Assembly: GCA_913056395.1 (NCBI GenBank)
Contig: CAJXMG010000026.1
Span: 1-39,394 of the forward strand
DNA: 39,394 nt
Origin: an uncultured bacterium
GTDB taxonomy: Bacteria > Planctomycetota > UBA8108 > UBA1146
Direction of reading: 5' to 3'
Numbering within the stretch: position 1 is the first letter of the stretch; every line of letters begins with the position of its first letter. A model generated the notes under the pieces. It saw only the letters and a list, made by a program, of their open reading frames with translations, had not been told where the DNA came from and did no database searches. A program made the position numbers and the translations under genes. This document shows, piece after piece, positions 24,409 to 34,500 of the stretch.

Positions 24409-27060
24409 ATGGCTGATTCAACCCTGAATAAAAGTGTGCTTTGGCTCTCCATTTTGACCTGCCTGATTCTTGGTGGAGGAGACATTCTGGCGCAATCTGA
24501 CCTGAATGTTTCAGATCCCGTTGCTTCGGCGATGGCAGACCAACTGGGTGCGACAGAGGCTTACCCACAAAGGTTGCTCTTCGATCAGTTTGCTGATGGG
24601 GAATTGCTGGTTGAAGTGAACCTTCCCGGCACTGGACCAGTCACGCTGAGTCTTTTCCCCCATTCCGTTCGGAGTGACCGGTTTCAGGTTTTGGTGGATA
24701 ACGGCAATGGATTGGAGCCTTACCCCGCACCGCCGGTGATGACCCGCCGGGGAAGAATACTCGAGATCCCTGGAACAACAGTTTCAGGCAGTTTTGATGG
24801 CTCTTCTTTGACCGCCCTGATTCGCAACGGTAATGAATTGTTCTCCATCGTTCCTGCAAAAGAAGCGGGATATGGCGGTGATTCCGAGTGGCACGTCATC
24901 ATCGATGACAAAGATGTCATCGATAACGGCGAGTTGTGCGGAACCAGTGGATTTTCGACTCCGGGGACACCGAACAGGAATCCTGCACCCCAGTCCTTTG
25001 GTACGACCTACTATCTGACGGAAGTGGGAATTGACGCAGATTTCGAGTTCTTTCAGGAGAACGGCGGCAGTGTAAATAACACTGTTGCTGACATTGAAAA
25101 TGTGATGAATGCGGTGACTGAAGTCTATGAAGACCTATCCATAAGCATCACTTACGAGATTTCGATTCTCGTTGTCAGAACCACCAGCTCTGACCCTTAT
25201 GGTTCCATTTCCAATTCCAGTCAGCTTCTGGGTACTTTCAGTAATGTCTGGTCTTCGTCGCCTGAAAACCAGATCCCCAGAGATGTGGCACACCTGTTTA
25301 CGGGTGTGAATCTCGATGGGGGTACCATCGGGGTTGCCTACCTCGCAGATATTTGCACCAACAATGCTTACGGTTTGTCGGAATCACGCTTCAGTTCTAT
25401 CTTCAGTAGACGTGTTGCACTGACCACCCATGAGCTGGGGCACAACTGGTCCTCTTCCCACTGTGACAGTCAGGGAACCTGCAGAATCATGTGCTCAGTG
25501 TTGAATGGCTGTAATGGAATCAACCCATTGAGTTTTTCTCCGGCACCTGTGGGCCAGATCGTCAGTTACCGGAATTCAAGAAATTGTCTTTCCAGCAAAA
25601 CCCCGGCTTTGGCATTGCCTTTCTTTGACGATTTTCCAACGGGCTCCGTCGATTCAAATCTGTGGATCTACAATGAGGGTGGAATCGTCAGCAGTCAGGG
25701 TGTTGGTGAGCCGAGTGGTCCCACCTCTCTTCAGTTGAACAGGAGTGGTGGAGGGGAATACGAATATGACGAGATTCGTTCCAACGTGATACTGCTGGGC
25801 GGCACCAATCCTGTGTTGCAGTTTTACTCCAACCACTCAGGTGTAGAACCTGGCGAAGAATTGGTCGTCGAGTATCTGAGCGCCTCTCTCGCATGGGTTG
25901 AGTTGGACAGAATTTCCTCAACCGGAGGATCGCCTTCCTCCTATGCAACCAACACCTACACGTTGCCAGCCAATGCCCGGCACGATCAGTTCCGATTGCG
26001 CTTCCTCACCAATACCAATGAAAACAATGATAATTGGTATATTGATGATGTCAGTGTTTCTGATGGTCCTCCTCCGACCTTGGATCCACCGCTGATCACA
26101 GGTATCAACCCACCTGACGGTTCCACTGCAGGGGGTGCCTTCATTACGATCACCGGCCAGAATTTTACTTCTGATGTTGCAGTACTGTTGGGCAACTCCC
26201 TGGTCGACAATCTCAGCTTTGTCAGTGATACCCAGCTGGTGGGCAATGTACCTCCAGCGACGGTACCGGGATTTGTGGCAGTGATTGCAAGTCAGGCCTC
26301 TGGAAGCGATTTGCTGAACCCGGGATTCCTTTACACAGAGGAGTACATCTTCCACGACAGTGCGGAAGGTTCGCCGGGAAGTCCTGTGGCGGTGACGGTC
26401 AGTGCTGATCACGATACCGTAATTTCAGGTTATTCACTGGCGGTCGATTTTGATGCCAATGACGTGATCGTCTCCTCCATTACTGCCGAAAACAGTGTCG
26501 CACTGGGGGCCGATTTCTTTGAGCCGGCATTCAACAATGATCTGACTCCAGGAGGCGGCTGGTGGACTCTGGGTGCGATACTCAGTTTCACGGGAACGAC
26601 GACAGTGGCACCCTCAGACCAGACGATCCTCGCCACTGCCAACTACATTTTGCAGCCGACCGTCACCGTGGGGAGTGAGATCCTCCTGGAGATGGCCAAT
26701 GGTGTGGGCCCTGCTATTCCACCCTCTGAAAACCTTTTGGTTGATCCGGGAGGCAATGCGGTTCCGCCGTTACTGGAGGGGGGAAGCATCGTCGTCGGTG
26801 CCAACTCGTTCATTCGTGCGGATGGAAACAACGACCTGACGGTGAACGTGGCCGATGCAGTCTTCATCCTCAATTTCCTCTTCAGTGGATTGGCTTCCGA
26901 TTGTCTCGACGCATTGGATGCCAACGACGATGGCGGAAACGACATCGCAGATGCGGTGGCTGTGTTGGCGTTCCTGTTTTCTTCAGGGCCCGCTCCGCCA
27001 CCGCCCTTCCCGAACCCGGGACCGGATCCGACGGCGGACAGCCTTGATTGCAATAACTAG
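24409..27060 (+). CDS. Secreted metzincin metalloprotease with IPT, cohesin-like and dockerin modules
   Basis: This 883-residue protein has a signal peptide ending ILAQ, a propeptide-like region, and a metzincin catalytic domain with HELGHNWSSSH (from about residue 341). That fits HExxHxxxxxH, with Ser where the family usually has Gly; a Met in CRIMCSV can serve as the Met-turn. After it come a jelly-roll-like segment (about 400-550), an IPT/TIG domain (PPLITGINPPDGSTAGGAFI), a cohesin-like domain (VTVSADHDTVISGYSLAVDF), and two dockerin-type calcium repeats (DGNNDLTVNVAD, DANDDGGNDIAD). The role is probably extracellular protein digestion. ATG 24409 is preceded by GAGG at five bases; the TTG just before it is not needed. 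A strong terminator follows. Confidence 0.87.
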   Translation: MADSTLNKSVLWLSILTCLILGGGDILAQSDLNVSDPVASAMADQLGATEAYPQRLLFDQFADGELLVEVNLPGTGPVTLSLFPHSVRSDRFQVLVDNGNGLEPYPAPPVMTRRGRILEIPGTTVSGSFDGSSLTALIRNGNELFSIVPAKEAGYGGDSEWHVIIDDKDVIDNGELCGTSGFSTPGTPNRNPAPQSFGTTYYLTEVGIDADFEFFQENGGSVNNTVADIENVMNAVTEVYEDLSISITYEISILVVRTTSSDPYGSISNSSQLLGTFSNVWSSSPENQIPRDVAHLFTGVNLDGGTIGVAYLADICTNNAYGLSESRFSSIFSRRVALTTHELGHNWSSSHCDSQGTCRIMCSVLNGCNGINPLSFSPAPVGQIVSYRNSRNCLSSKTPALALPFFDDFPTGSVDSNLWIYNEGGIVSSQGVGEPSGPTSLQLNRSGGGEYEYDEIRSNVILLGGTNPVLQFYSNHSGVEPGEELVVEYLSASLAWVELDRISSTGGSPSSYATNTYTLPANARHDQFRLRFLTNTNENNDNWYIDDVSVSDGPPPTLDPPLITGINPPDGSTAGGAFITITGQNFTSDVAVLLGNSLVDNLSFVSDTQLVGNVPPATVPGFVAVIASQASGSDLLNPGFLYTEEYIFHDSAEGSPGSPVAVTVSADHDTVISGYSLAVDFDANDVIVSSITAENSVALGADFFEPAFNNDLTPGGGWWTLGAILSFTGTTTVAPSDQTILATANYILQPTVTVGSEILLEMANGVGPAIPPSENLLVDPGGNAVPPLLEGGSIVVGANSFIRADGNNDLTVNVADAVFILNFLFSGLASDCLDALDANDDGGNDIADAVAVLAFLFSSGPAPPPPFPNPGPDPTADSLDCNN

Positions 27061-27080
27061 TACCGGTTCAAGTTCATAAA

Positions 27081-27119
27081 AAAAAGCCCGCTCATCCCCA
27101 TGGGATGAGCGGGCTTTTT
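27081..27119. terminator. Bidirectional rho-independent terminator
   Basis: A perfect 13-bp GC-rich stem (27086-27098 with 27102-27114) has a three-base loop and A5/T5 flanks. It lies between the convergent metalloprotease and ClpX-like genes. Confidence 0.93.
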
Positions 27120-27132
27120 CAATTCCCAAACA

Positions 27133-28521
27133 TTAACGCTGAGAGCCCTCGATCTTTTTCAAGGCCAACAGGAGATCTCCTTCGCTTTGCTGAATTGCTT
27201 CGCAAAGGAAAGAGAGAGAGACCCCCGCCTGTTGGGCGCGAGCCAGCAACTGCAGGAGGACTCGCTGTCCTTCTCCCACATGCTTGCGACGAATCGCCCG
27301 CCAGGTTTTGTCCTGTTCTGCCGTAAGAGCGAGTCGTCCCATGGAAAGCTCCAACTGCTCCAGCGCTGCCCCGGCATTGGCAAGTGGCATCGCCATGATC
27401 GAGGGTTCGATGGGAATGACGCTGTCCGGCTGCTGCGTCTTTTCAGTCTGGAATCCCGCCCAAACCGACTGCAACAATGATTCCAGAGAAGAATCGGAAT
27501 CACTTTGGGTGATTTGCGGAAGGCTCCCATTCTCGATGTGGGATCGGTCATATTCGATTTCCTGAACTCCCTTGCGGGCGAGTTCGGCAATTCGATGATC
27601 GATGGGGTCGAGAATCTTTTCGATCAGGCCGTTGAGGGCACGGGCTCCGTCTCCCATCGCCTGTGCCTGTTCTGCGATGGCTTCCAGAGCGGCTTCCGTG
27701 AATATCAGATCGATGCCGTGGGCTTTCCAGAATGTGATCTTTTGTGAAAGAACACCGTTTTGCATCTCTTTCAAGAGATGAACAAAGTCGGAAGTACCCA
27801 GAGGGTTCAGCAAAGACACCTTGTTGAATCTGGAAGCGAGTTCGTCACTCAGACCCAGGGTCACGAGATCCGATTTCTGGATGAGATCCCGTATGTGTGT
27901 TGTCGATTCCGGTTCTTCGTCGATCTGAAAGCCGATGCGTGAGCCTTCCTCGAGTCGCTCTTCAACGGCGGCCTGAATCCACGGGAAGGCTCCGCAGCAG
28001 ATGAAAAGCAGGCGGGATGTATCCAACCGGTTTTGCGGTTCCTCCTTGTTCTGAAGGATCACTCCATCCATGAGTGTCATGAGCGCTTCCTGAACAGCAA
28101 GCCCCGGATCTCCAGGAGAAGGGCTGGTGCGCAGGCAGTGGTCGAGACGGTCGATGAGAACGATGCCGTGCTGGGCGAGATTCAGATCGCCTCCGGCGCG
28201 ATGCAGCAGGGCATCGGTGATCCCTTGCAGCGCCTGCCCTGCCATGGCGGGCTGGACCAGCGACGAGGCATCGACCTGAACCCATGGCACACCGAGGAAC
28301 TCCGCAGTCTTTTGAACAAGGAAGGTCTTGCCGACGCCTTCCGGTCCAGCGAGCAGAAGGTGCTGCCCTTGCGGTTTGGAGTCCTTGAACAGATGGTGAT
28401 TCAGGTAGTGATTGTAGACCGCCACCGAGATTTCCCGTTTGGCGTGTTCCTGACCCCGAACGTGGAGTTCCAGATGATTCCAGATTTCCATGGGGTCGGG
28501 GAATGCGGACCGATCAGACAT
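27133..28521 (-). CDS. ClpX-like AAA+ protein with altered Walker B
   Basis: The 462-residue product aligns with the ClpX AAA+ module but lacks the N-terminal zinc finger. Visible are RGQEHAKREISVAVYNHYL, Walker A GPEGVGKT (residues 59-66), a Walker B reading GIVLIDRLDH where ClpX has IDEID, the RIGF element (ClpP-contact IGF in ClpX), the LSDELASRFN arginine-finger block, and sensor 2 as GARAL. The catalytic Glu is therefore Arg (residue 125) and the GYVG pore loop is not recognisable, so ATP hydrolysis and threading are doubtful. The C-terminal 120 residues are unique. ATG 28521 has AGAGGA upstream; the longer frame to 28548 is less likely. It may be a regulatory or scaffold unfoldase relative. 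Confidence 0.8.
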   Translation of the reverse strand: MSDRSAFPDPMEIWNHLELHVRGQEHAKREISVAVYNHYLNHHLFKDSKPQGQHLLLAGPEGVGKTFLVQKTAEFLGVPWVQVDASSLVQPAMAGQALQGITDALLHRAGGDLNLAQHGIVLIDRLDHCLRTSPSPGDPGLAVQEALMTLMDGVILQNKEEPQNRLDTSRLLFICCGAFPWIQAAVEERLEEGSRIGFQIDEEPESTTHIRDLIQKSDLVTLGLSDELASRFNKVSLLNPLGTSDFVHLLKEMQNGVLSQKITFWKAHGIDLIFTEAALEAIAEQAQAMGDGARALNGLIEKILDPIDHRIAELARKGVQEIEYDRSHIENGSLPQITQSDSDSSLESLLQSVWAGFQTEKTQQPDSVIPIEPSIMAMPLANAGAALEQLELSMGRLALTAEQDKTWRAIRRKHVGEGQRVLLQLLARAQQAGVSLSFLCEAIQQSEGDLLLALKKIEGSQR

Positions 28522-28693
28522 GCGAGTCTTCCTCTCAATTTCACACATGGCAGTCTAGCGAATCCTGTGAACCATGACATCGTTTGTTCTACGGATCCGG
28601 CAGGCTTACCCCTTTTTTATGAAATCCTCATGGCGACAGATTCACTGCTGGATTCCAATCAGGGCGTCTCTGCTGAATGAAATCGAGGCTGAC

Positions 28694-30124
28694 ATGACAT
28701 CCCCTTCTGAAGAGTTGCACTGGGATCCGGAAACGGTGAGAAAAAACGCTTACAAGGCGGTCGACTGGGTCGTCGACTATCTGAGCGGTGTGGAATCGCG
28801 CCGGGTCTATTCGGACGCCGAGCCGGGATCAATTTTTGACAGCCTTCCAGCGGCCCCTCCGGAAAAGGGCGAAGATTTCGACTCGATCCTGAAGGACATG
28901 GACGAATTGGTGATGCCGGGTCTGACTCACTGGCAGCACCCGTCCTGGTTTGCTTTCTTCAACGCCAACTCTTCCGGGCCGTCCCTGGCCGCGGACATTC
29001 TCAGTTCGGGTCTCGCGGTTCAGGGGATGCTGTGGCAGACCAGTCCCGCCTGCACCGAAGTGGAAACCCGCATGATGGATTGGCTTCTCGACCTGCTCGG
29101 TCTTCCGCAGGAGTTTCATTCCAGCGGTGCCGGCGGCGGAGTGATTCAGGACACGGCGTCCAGTGCGACCCTGTGTGCCCTGATTGCGGCCCGGGAAAAG
29201 GTCTCCGGTTTCGCCGTCGATCAGGATGGGGTGACAGAAAAGATGACGGTCTACGCCTCCGGGCAGACCCATTCATCCATCGAGAAAGCGGTGCGCATCG
29301 CCGGCCTTGGCAGTCGTCAGTTTCGTCAGGTCGCCACCGATGCCGATCTGCGTCTGGATCCCGCCGATCTCGATCGACAGATCACGGAAGATCGGGCACG
29401 GGGACAGATCCCGACGATGGTGGTTGCTACCGTGGGGACGACTGCGACCACGGCGGTGGATTCGGTTTCAGAGATCGCAGAGGTGTGTCGCAGGCATGAT
29501 GTCTGGCTCCACGTCGACTCTGCCCATGCGGGGACCGCGGCCATCGTTCCCGAGATGCGCTGGATTCACGACGGGGTCGAAGACGCCGATTCTTTCACCT
29601 TCAATCCCCACAAGTGGATGTTCGTCGGCTTCGACTGTAACGCCTTTTGGGTCAAGGATCGTCAGATGCTCGTCCAGGCGCTCAGTGTCCTGCCCGAGTA
29701 CCTGCGCAATGAAGCCACCGAATCGGGGAAGGTCATCGATTACCGCGACTGGCACATTCCCCTCGGTCGAAGATTCCGTGCCCTGAAGCTGTGGTTCGTG
29801 ATGAGAAGTTATGGGGCAGAGGGCCTGCGTCAGCTGATCGATGAGCATTTACAGTGGGCGCGCTGGTTTGAAGAGCAGGTCTCAGAAGATCCCCAGTGGA
29901 AAGTGACCCACCGTCGCACCATGAATCTGGTGTGTATCGCTCACAGGGATGGCTGCGATCGGACCGAAGCCATCGCCAAAGTCCTGAACAGCGAGGGGCA
30001 GATCTCGGTGACGCCGACGACAGTGGAAGGTCGACGGATCATTCGATTCTGTTTTGGTGGAACCCAGACCCGCATGGAGCATGTGGAAGGTGCGTGGGAG
30101 GCGTTACAGAGAGCAGCTCGATAG
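28694..30124 (+). CDS. PLP-dependent aromatic-L-amino-acid-type decarboxylase
   Basis: This 476-residue protein is a group II amino-acid decarboxylase. The PLP lysine is in TFNPHKWMF (Lys307), with the partner aspartate in WLHVDSAHAG (Asp275) and the stacking His193 in GQTHSSIEKA. The N-terminal LTHWQHPSWFAFF block is typical of aromatic-amino-acid decarboxylases (DDC/TDC-like). The reaction would be decarboxylation of Tyr, Trp, Phe or DOPA to the amine with CO2 release; the exact substrate is not decided. ATG 28694 has GAGG five bases before it; the upstream frame to 28574 overlaps the promoter region of the divergent ClpX-like gene. It ends only 13 bases from the convergent M16-like gene. 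Confidence 0.92.
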   Translation: MTSPSEELHWDPETVRKNAYKAVDWVVDYLSGVESRRVYSDAEPGSIFDSLPAAPPEKGEDFDSILKDMDELVMPGLTHWQHPSWFAFFNANSSGPSLAADILSSGLAVQGMLWQTSPACTEVETRMMDWLLDLLGLPQEFHSSGAGGGVIQDTASSATLCALIAAREKVSGFAVDQDGVTEKMTVYASGQTHSSIEKAVRIAGLGSRQFRQVATDADLRLDPADLDRQITEDRARGQIPTMVVATVGTTATTAVDSVSEIAEVCRRHDVWLHVDSAHAGTAAIVPEMRWIHDGVEDADSFTFNPHKWMFVGFDCNAFWVKDRQMLVQALSVLPEYLRNEATESGKVIDYRDWHIPLGRRFRALKLWFVMRSYGAEGLRQLIDEHLQWARWFEEQVSEDPQWKVTHRRTMNLVCIAHRDGCDRTEAIAKVLNSEGQISVTPTTVEGRRIIRFCFGGTQTRMEHVEGAWEALQRAAR

Positions 30125-30137
30125 ATTCGTCAAAAAA

Positions 30138-31457
30138 TCAATCAGCGGGTACGGGTGCACTCGGGATAACGATCCCGGTCACAGACCGTTCGTCCGAGAT
30201 GTACTCGCTCTTCAACTTCTCAAGCTGCGGGCGGATATCCCTGCCAAAGAGATTGACCAGCTGCCTTTCATCGACGTTGTCGATCCTTTGAACCATCAAC
30301 GCTTCCGCAGCGGACATCGGATCATGCATCGATGTTTCATCATGAACCCGTGCAATCCCCAGCAGACCGCCGAAGCTCTCGCGGGCGGTTTGCATGTCAC
30401 TCAGTTCCACCGAAGGTTGCAGCCCATATCGAATCGCCGCATCGAGGCGGGCTTGGGCTTCGAGGAGTGCGGTACGGGGATCCTTGCTCTCAGCGGCGAT
30501 GGGTACGGTGATCGTCAACAGCTCCGGGTTGACGGTGGGGTCCCAATCGATGGAGGAGGGGCCGGTCTGAAGGATTCGCAGGACACGGGGAATGAAAAGC
30601 CCCAGCGCCAGAGACTCTTTGGTTCCCGGGGAAGGCACCCGCCAACTGCGGACGATGGCACCGGGGACCTGGGGGAGATTCTTTTTGACGCCGATATCGC
30701 CGTACAGTGCCGGCCTGGGAGTGACCTTTGCTACCGGCTTTCCCGCGGGGATTCTGGCGAGTTTGCGGCGGGCAATCTCCAGAGTAGGGGCGGGGTCATG
30801 GGGACCAACGATGGCGATGTGCAGGTTGGCCGGAGTGAAAGTTTCCTGACGCAGTTTTTCCAGGTCTTCAAGGCTGAGAGGCCCCAACTGGTATTGGCCT
30901 CGGGGACCGGAGTTCTGCGGAAGCAGGCGATCGAGAACACGATCCTGCAAGCCGGGGACCAGAGTTTTCAGCTGTTGCTTTTGTGCCGCGAGCAGATCTC
31001 CGCGAACCCGACCCACCAGCGATGCTTCGGTGAGTTTGAATTCCAGGCGGTCGACGATTTTGTTGAGGTGCGCTTCCACATCCGCGGGCGGAACCTGTTC
31101 GACCCACCAGGTGCGCTGGTTGCCGACTCTGATTTCACCCTCAGCGGTTGGAGCCCTGTGGGCACGGCGCAGAACCTCCGCCAGAAAAAGGGTTCTTCCT
31201 GAAAGTCCCTGGGGATCGTGCTGGGAGCCCATTTGCCAACTGGTGATGATGATGGCGCGCTGGTCTTCTTCGGAACGAAACGAAGGCAAAGGAAGAGAGC
31301 CAAACTCGAGACCGTTCTCGAGGGGGTACCAGACCTGTCTGGGAGACTGGGCGTGCACCGGATCTTGAGTAAAAGGAGATCCCGGAAGAACCCCGGTGAG
31401 AAGTGCGAGTGCCAACAGGGCCTGAAGCCAGTGTCGAGTTCCCAAAATCTTCACCAT
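30138..31457 (-). CDS. Exported M16-like protein lacking the zinc motif
   Basis: This 439-residue protein has a signal peptide (HWLQALLALALLTGVLPG, cleavage near HAQ) and an M16-type layout. The M16 start block is recognisable as IIITSWQMGSQHDPQGLSG, but the following TLFLAEV replaces the HxxEH zinc motif. The middle repeats the M16 pattern FTPANLHIAIVGPHDPAP with RRKLARIPAG. Such inactive subunits normally pair with an active M16 protease or help bind a substrate, so a non-catalytic envelope partner is likely. It is last in the minus-strand group after the Clp/release-factor fusion (78 bases between) and convergent with the decarboxylase. Confidence 0.75.
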   Translation of the reverse strand: MVKILGTRHWLQALLALALLTGVLPGSPFTQDPVHAQSPRQVWYPLENGLEFGSLPLPSFRSEEDQRAIIITSWQMGSQHDPQGLSGRTLFLAEVLRRAHRAPTAEGEIRVGNQRTWWVEQVPPADVEAHLNKIVDRLEFKLTEASLVGRVRGDLLAAQKQQLKTLVPGLQDRVLDRLLPQNSGPRGQYQLGPLSLEDLEKLRQETFTPANLHIAIVGPHDPAPTLEIARRKLARIPAGKPVAKVTPRPALYGDIGVKKNLPQVPGAIVRSWRVPSPGTKESLALGLFIPRVLRILQTGPSSIDWDPTVNPELLTITVPIAAESKDPRTALLEAQARLDAAIRYGLQPSVELSDMQTARESFGGLLGIARVHDETSMHDPMSAAEALMVQRIDNVDERQLVNLFGRDIRPQLEKLKSEYISDERSVTGIVIPSAPVPAD

Positions 31458-31535
31458 GGTGTGTCGTTTCCTCCCTGCACTTCCATCTGACGAAAAAACG
31501 CCGTCGAGATCAACTGCAGTTCAGATTCGAAATAA

Positions 31536-34500
31536 TCAGCGACTCTCCGAGGTATGGCGCGTCGAAGCCCAACTGGCGACCAGATCAAAATTACCATCCA
31601 GTGCTTCTTCCGGTTGGGTGAATCGCCAGCCCTCAACCAGATTGACCAATTTCGGGTCAGGATTCAGGCGGTAACGCTGCACGATTTCATCCTTGCGGGG
31701 AGAATCTTCCAGCAATTTTTGCGCATGACGGACACGCTCATTACGGTCGCCGGGTGGCAAGCCGAGGGGCTGCGGGGCGATGGAGATGCGAGCGTGGATT
31801 TTTCGATCCTTGTGATGAGCCTCAGGGTTCTCGAGTTCATGCAATCCACCAAGAGGATGGAGGAAACGCCAGGAAGCGAAGCCGGTCACTGCGACGACCC
31901 ATTCACCATCGGGCGTATGGGTCAGTTCCTCCAGCTGCATGTTTCGCTTGTCCGCCCAATCAACGATCATCTTTTTCAATCGGGAAGACCAGGCGACCTG
32001 TTCCTCCTGTGATTCCCGATCGCGCTGAACCGGCTGAATTCTCAGGTAGGCATCCTGGGGAAGGTCTTCGTCGAGGACCTCCACCGCATGGTCGAGAAGG
32101 TAGATCTGCTGAGCGAGCCTCTGAATCAGGGCAGGGGGGTAACTGTCCCGGGAAGTTTCCGCATCACCGGAGAGTCGGTCGAGCAGCGATCGGGCTGTTT
32201 CGGTTCCATGGTCGATGCGATCCCGCAACTCGGCACGGGCCAGAACCGGTAATCTCTGTGGATCGTCCCAGAAGCCGGCAACGCCCATGCTTTCCATCGC
32301 CTTGGCTCGGGCTTCACTCCACTCCGTGGATTCGACAAGGTTTTCCAATTTGTCGACCTGTTCGGCCAGTGCTTCGACCTCTTCCAGACGGCCGGAACCA
32401 CGCATGGCGATGTAAGGAACGAGCAAACGGGGAGAGGAATCGGAGCTGTCCTCCAGTTCGGGGATGGGGACCAGCTTCTGTTCCGCCACTGCCTGTTCGG
32501 TGGCATCCGGATCGACAAAGTCGACGACGATTTTGCCCCCTTCGCCGCGGACGAAAAGGAACTGGTCTGCCTGCGGATCATCGTGGGCGAGCATTTCCCG
32601 GGCGATGGGAGTCAGAGCATAGCGTTCGACCGCCCGGCGCAGCGGCCGTGCGCCCAGGTCGGCGGTCAGGCCCTGAGTGAGCAAGAGATCGATGGCGGAA
32701 TCTTCCCACTCCACGGCCCACGGGCGATCCTTGAGACCCCGGCGCGAGAGCACCCTTTCCAATTCCAGCTCGAGCAGTGCCCGCTGCTCCGTTCGTGAGA
32801 AGGGACGGAAGGTGACGATCTGGTCGATCCGGTTGAGGAACTCGGGACGGAAGGTCTCCCTGAGAGCGGTTTCGTAGGGGTTGTCTGATCCTCCGGCACT
32901 CTTGAAGCCGAAGGAGCCCTGGGAAGCTTCCCGGGCACCGACATTACTGGTCAGGATAAATACCACGTGTTTGAGGCTGACCACGTGACCCGCTGCGTCA
33001 GTCATACGCGCATCATCGAAGGCCTGCAGGAATAGATCCCAGACATTGGGATGGGCTTTTTCAAACTCATCGAGCAGCACCACACTGAAGGGCTGGTTGC
33101 GAATACTGTCGAGCAGACTGCGCTGGTGATGATTCTGAACACCACTGCCGGAACCAAAGAGTTTGCTGAGATCTTCGTAGGATTGCAGTTCACTCATGTC
33201 GACCCGCAGCAGCCGGTCCTTCGATCCAAACAGATACCGGGCGAGAACCTTTGCGCTCTCGGTTTTTCCGGTACCGGTGGGGCCAGCGAAGAAGAACACG
33301 CCCAGAGGACGGTCGGTGTCGGTCAATCCCGCTTTCAGCAGGGTGATGCGATCAACCATGCACTGGATCGCCTCCTCCTGACCGATCAGGTGATCGCGGA
33401 AGAATTTTTGAACCTTATTTGGATCGAGGCTTTCGTTGGGATCGACGAGAACCGTGGGTAGTCCCGAGAGATGGGTGATCTCTTCAAAGACATCCTCGGG
33501 GGTCAGCATGATCTTTTCAGCCGGGGCCTTGTTTGCCGATTTTTTCTGCACCAGTGATTTCATCAGATCAAAGGCGCCGCCGAGTGGAGCCTGGAATGAG
33601 AGGAACTGGCTGCTGAGTTCGACCATCAACTTGGCGACGGTGGCGGGGGTAGAAATACCACTCTCACCCTCCAGTCGTTGTGCTTCGTGAAGGAGGATTT
33701 CTTCAGCGGTACTGGATTCTGGTGAAGGGATGGATTCGACGTCGTAAAACTTCCGCAGGGCAGAGTTGCTGCGCAGCATCCTTTCCATGTCGTTCTCAGA
33801 AAGAACACCCAAAACTGTGATGCGCTGGCGCCGGACTTCATTGTTGAGTCGGTCGAGAAGTCCAATCGGGTTTTGCATGTGTTTGCCCGCATGTTCCATC
33901 TCGGCAAAGTCAGGAATGTAGAGGATAGTTTTCGGCTGCTGCAGTTCGGGCAGAATTTTCGTCCAGCGCTCTTCCATCTGACCGATGAACATCATTCCGG
34001 CTATCAGGTCCTGAGCCGATGATTCGAGAACGGTCCATCCCTGATCTTCCAGCTGACAAAGCAGTGCCAGGGCGATGGTTTTCTTGCCCACTCCGGATGG
34101 CCCGGTGATCAGCAGTGATCGGGGATCGTCGAGACTGAAGCGCTCGACGCTGGAATGCAGATGGTCCTTCTGGGTGCTGATCAGGGAAGACTGGCGCAGC
34201 TCTGCTTTTTCTTCGGCGCTTTTTTCAGGCCAGACTTCGAAGATGCCTTCGAGTTCGCTCATGCGGAGTTCCTCTCGCAGGGTTTCAACTTCCTCTGCGT
34301 TCAGGATCGCAGACAGGATGGAAACAGATTCTTTGGGGTCGTCGGAACCTTTGCAAAGCTCCACCAGTTTCGGTAGCTCTTCGGCAAAGGGTGATTTTTT
34401 CAGTAGGTGATCCCGGTTGTCGATGATCAGTTGAGTCCACTGTGGATTGTCCACCCAGGGATACTCGCAGATCGCTGTCTCCAGAGTGACGGTCGGGTCT

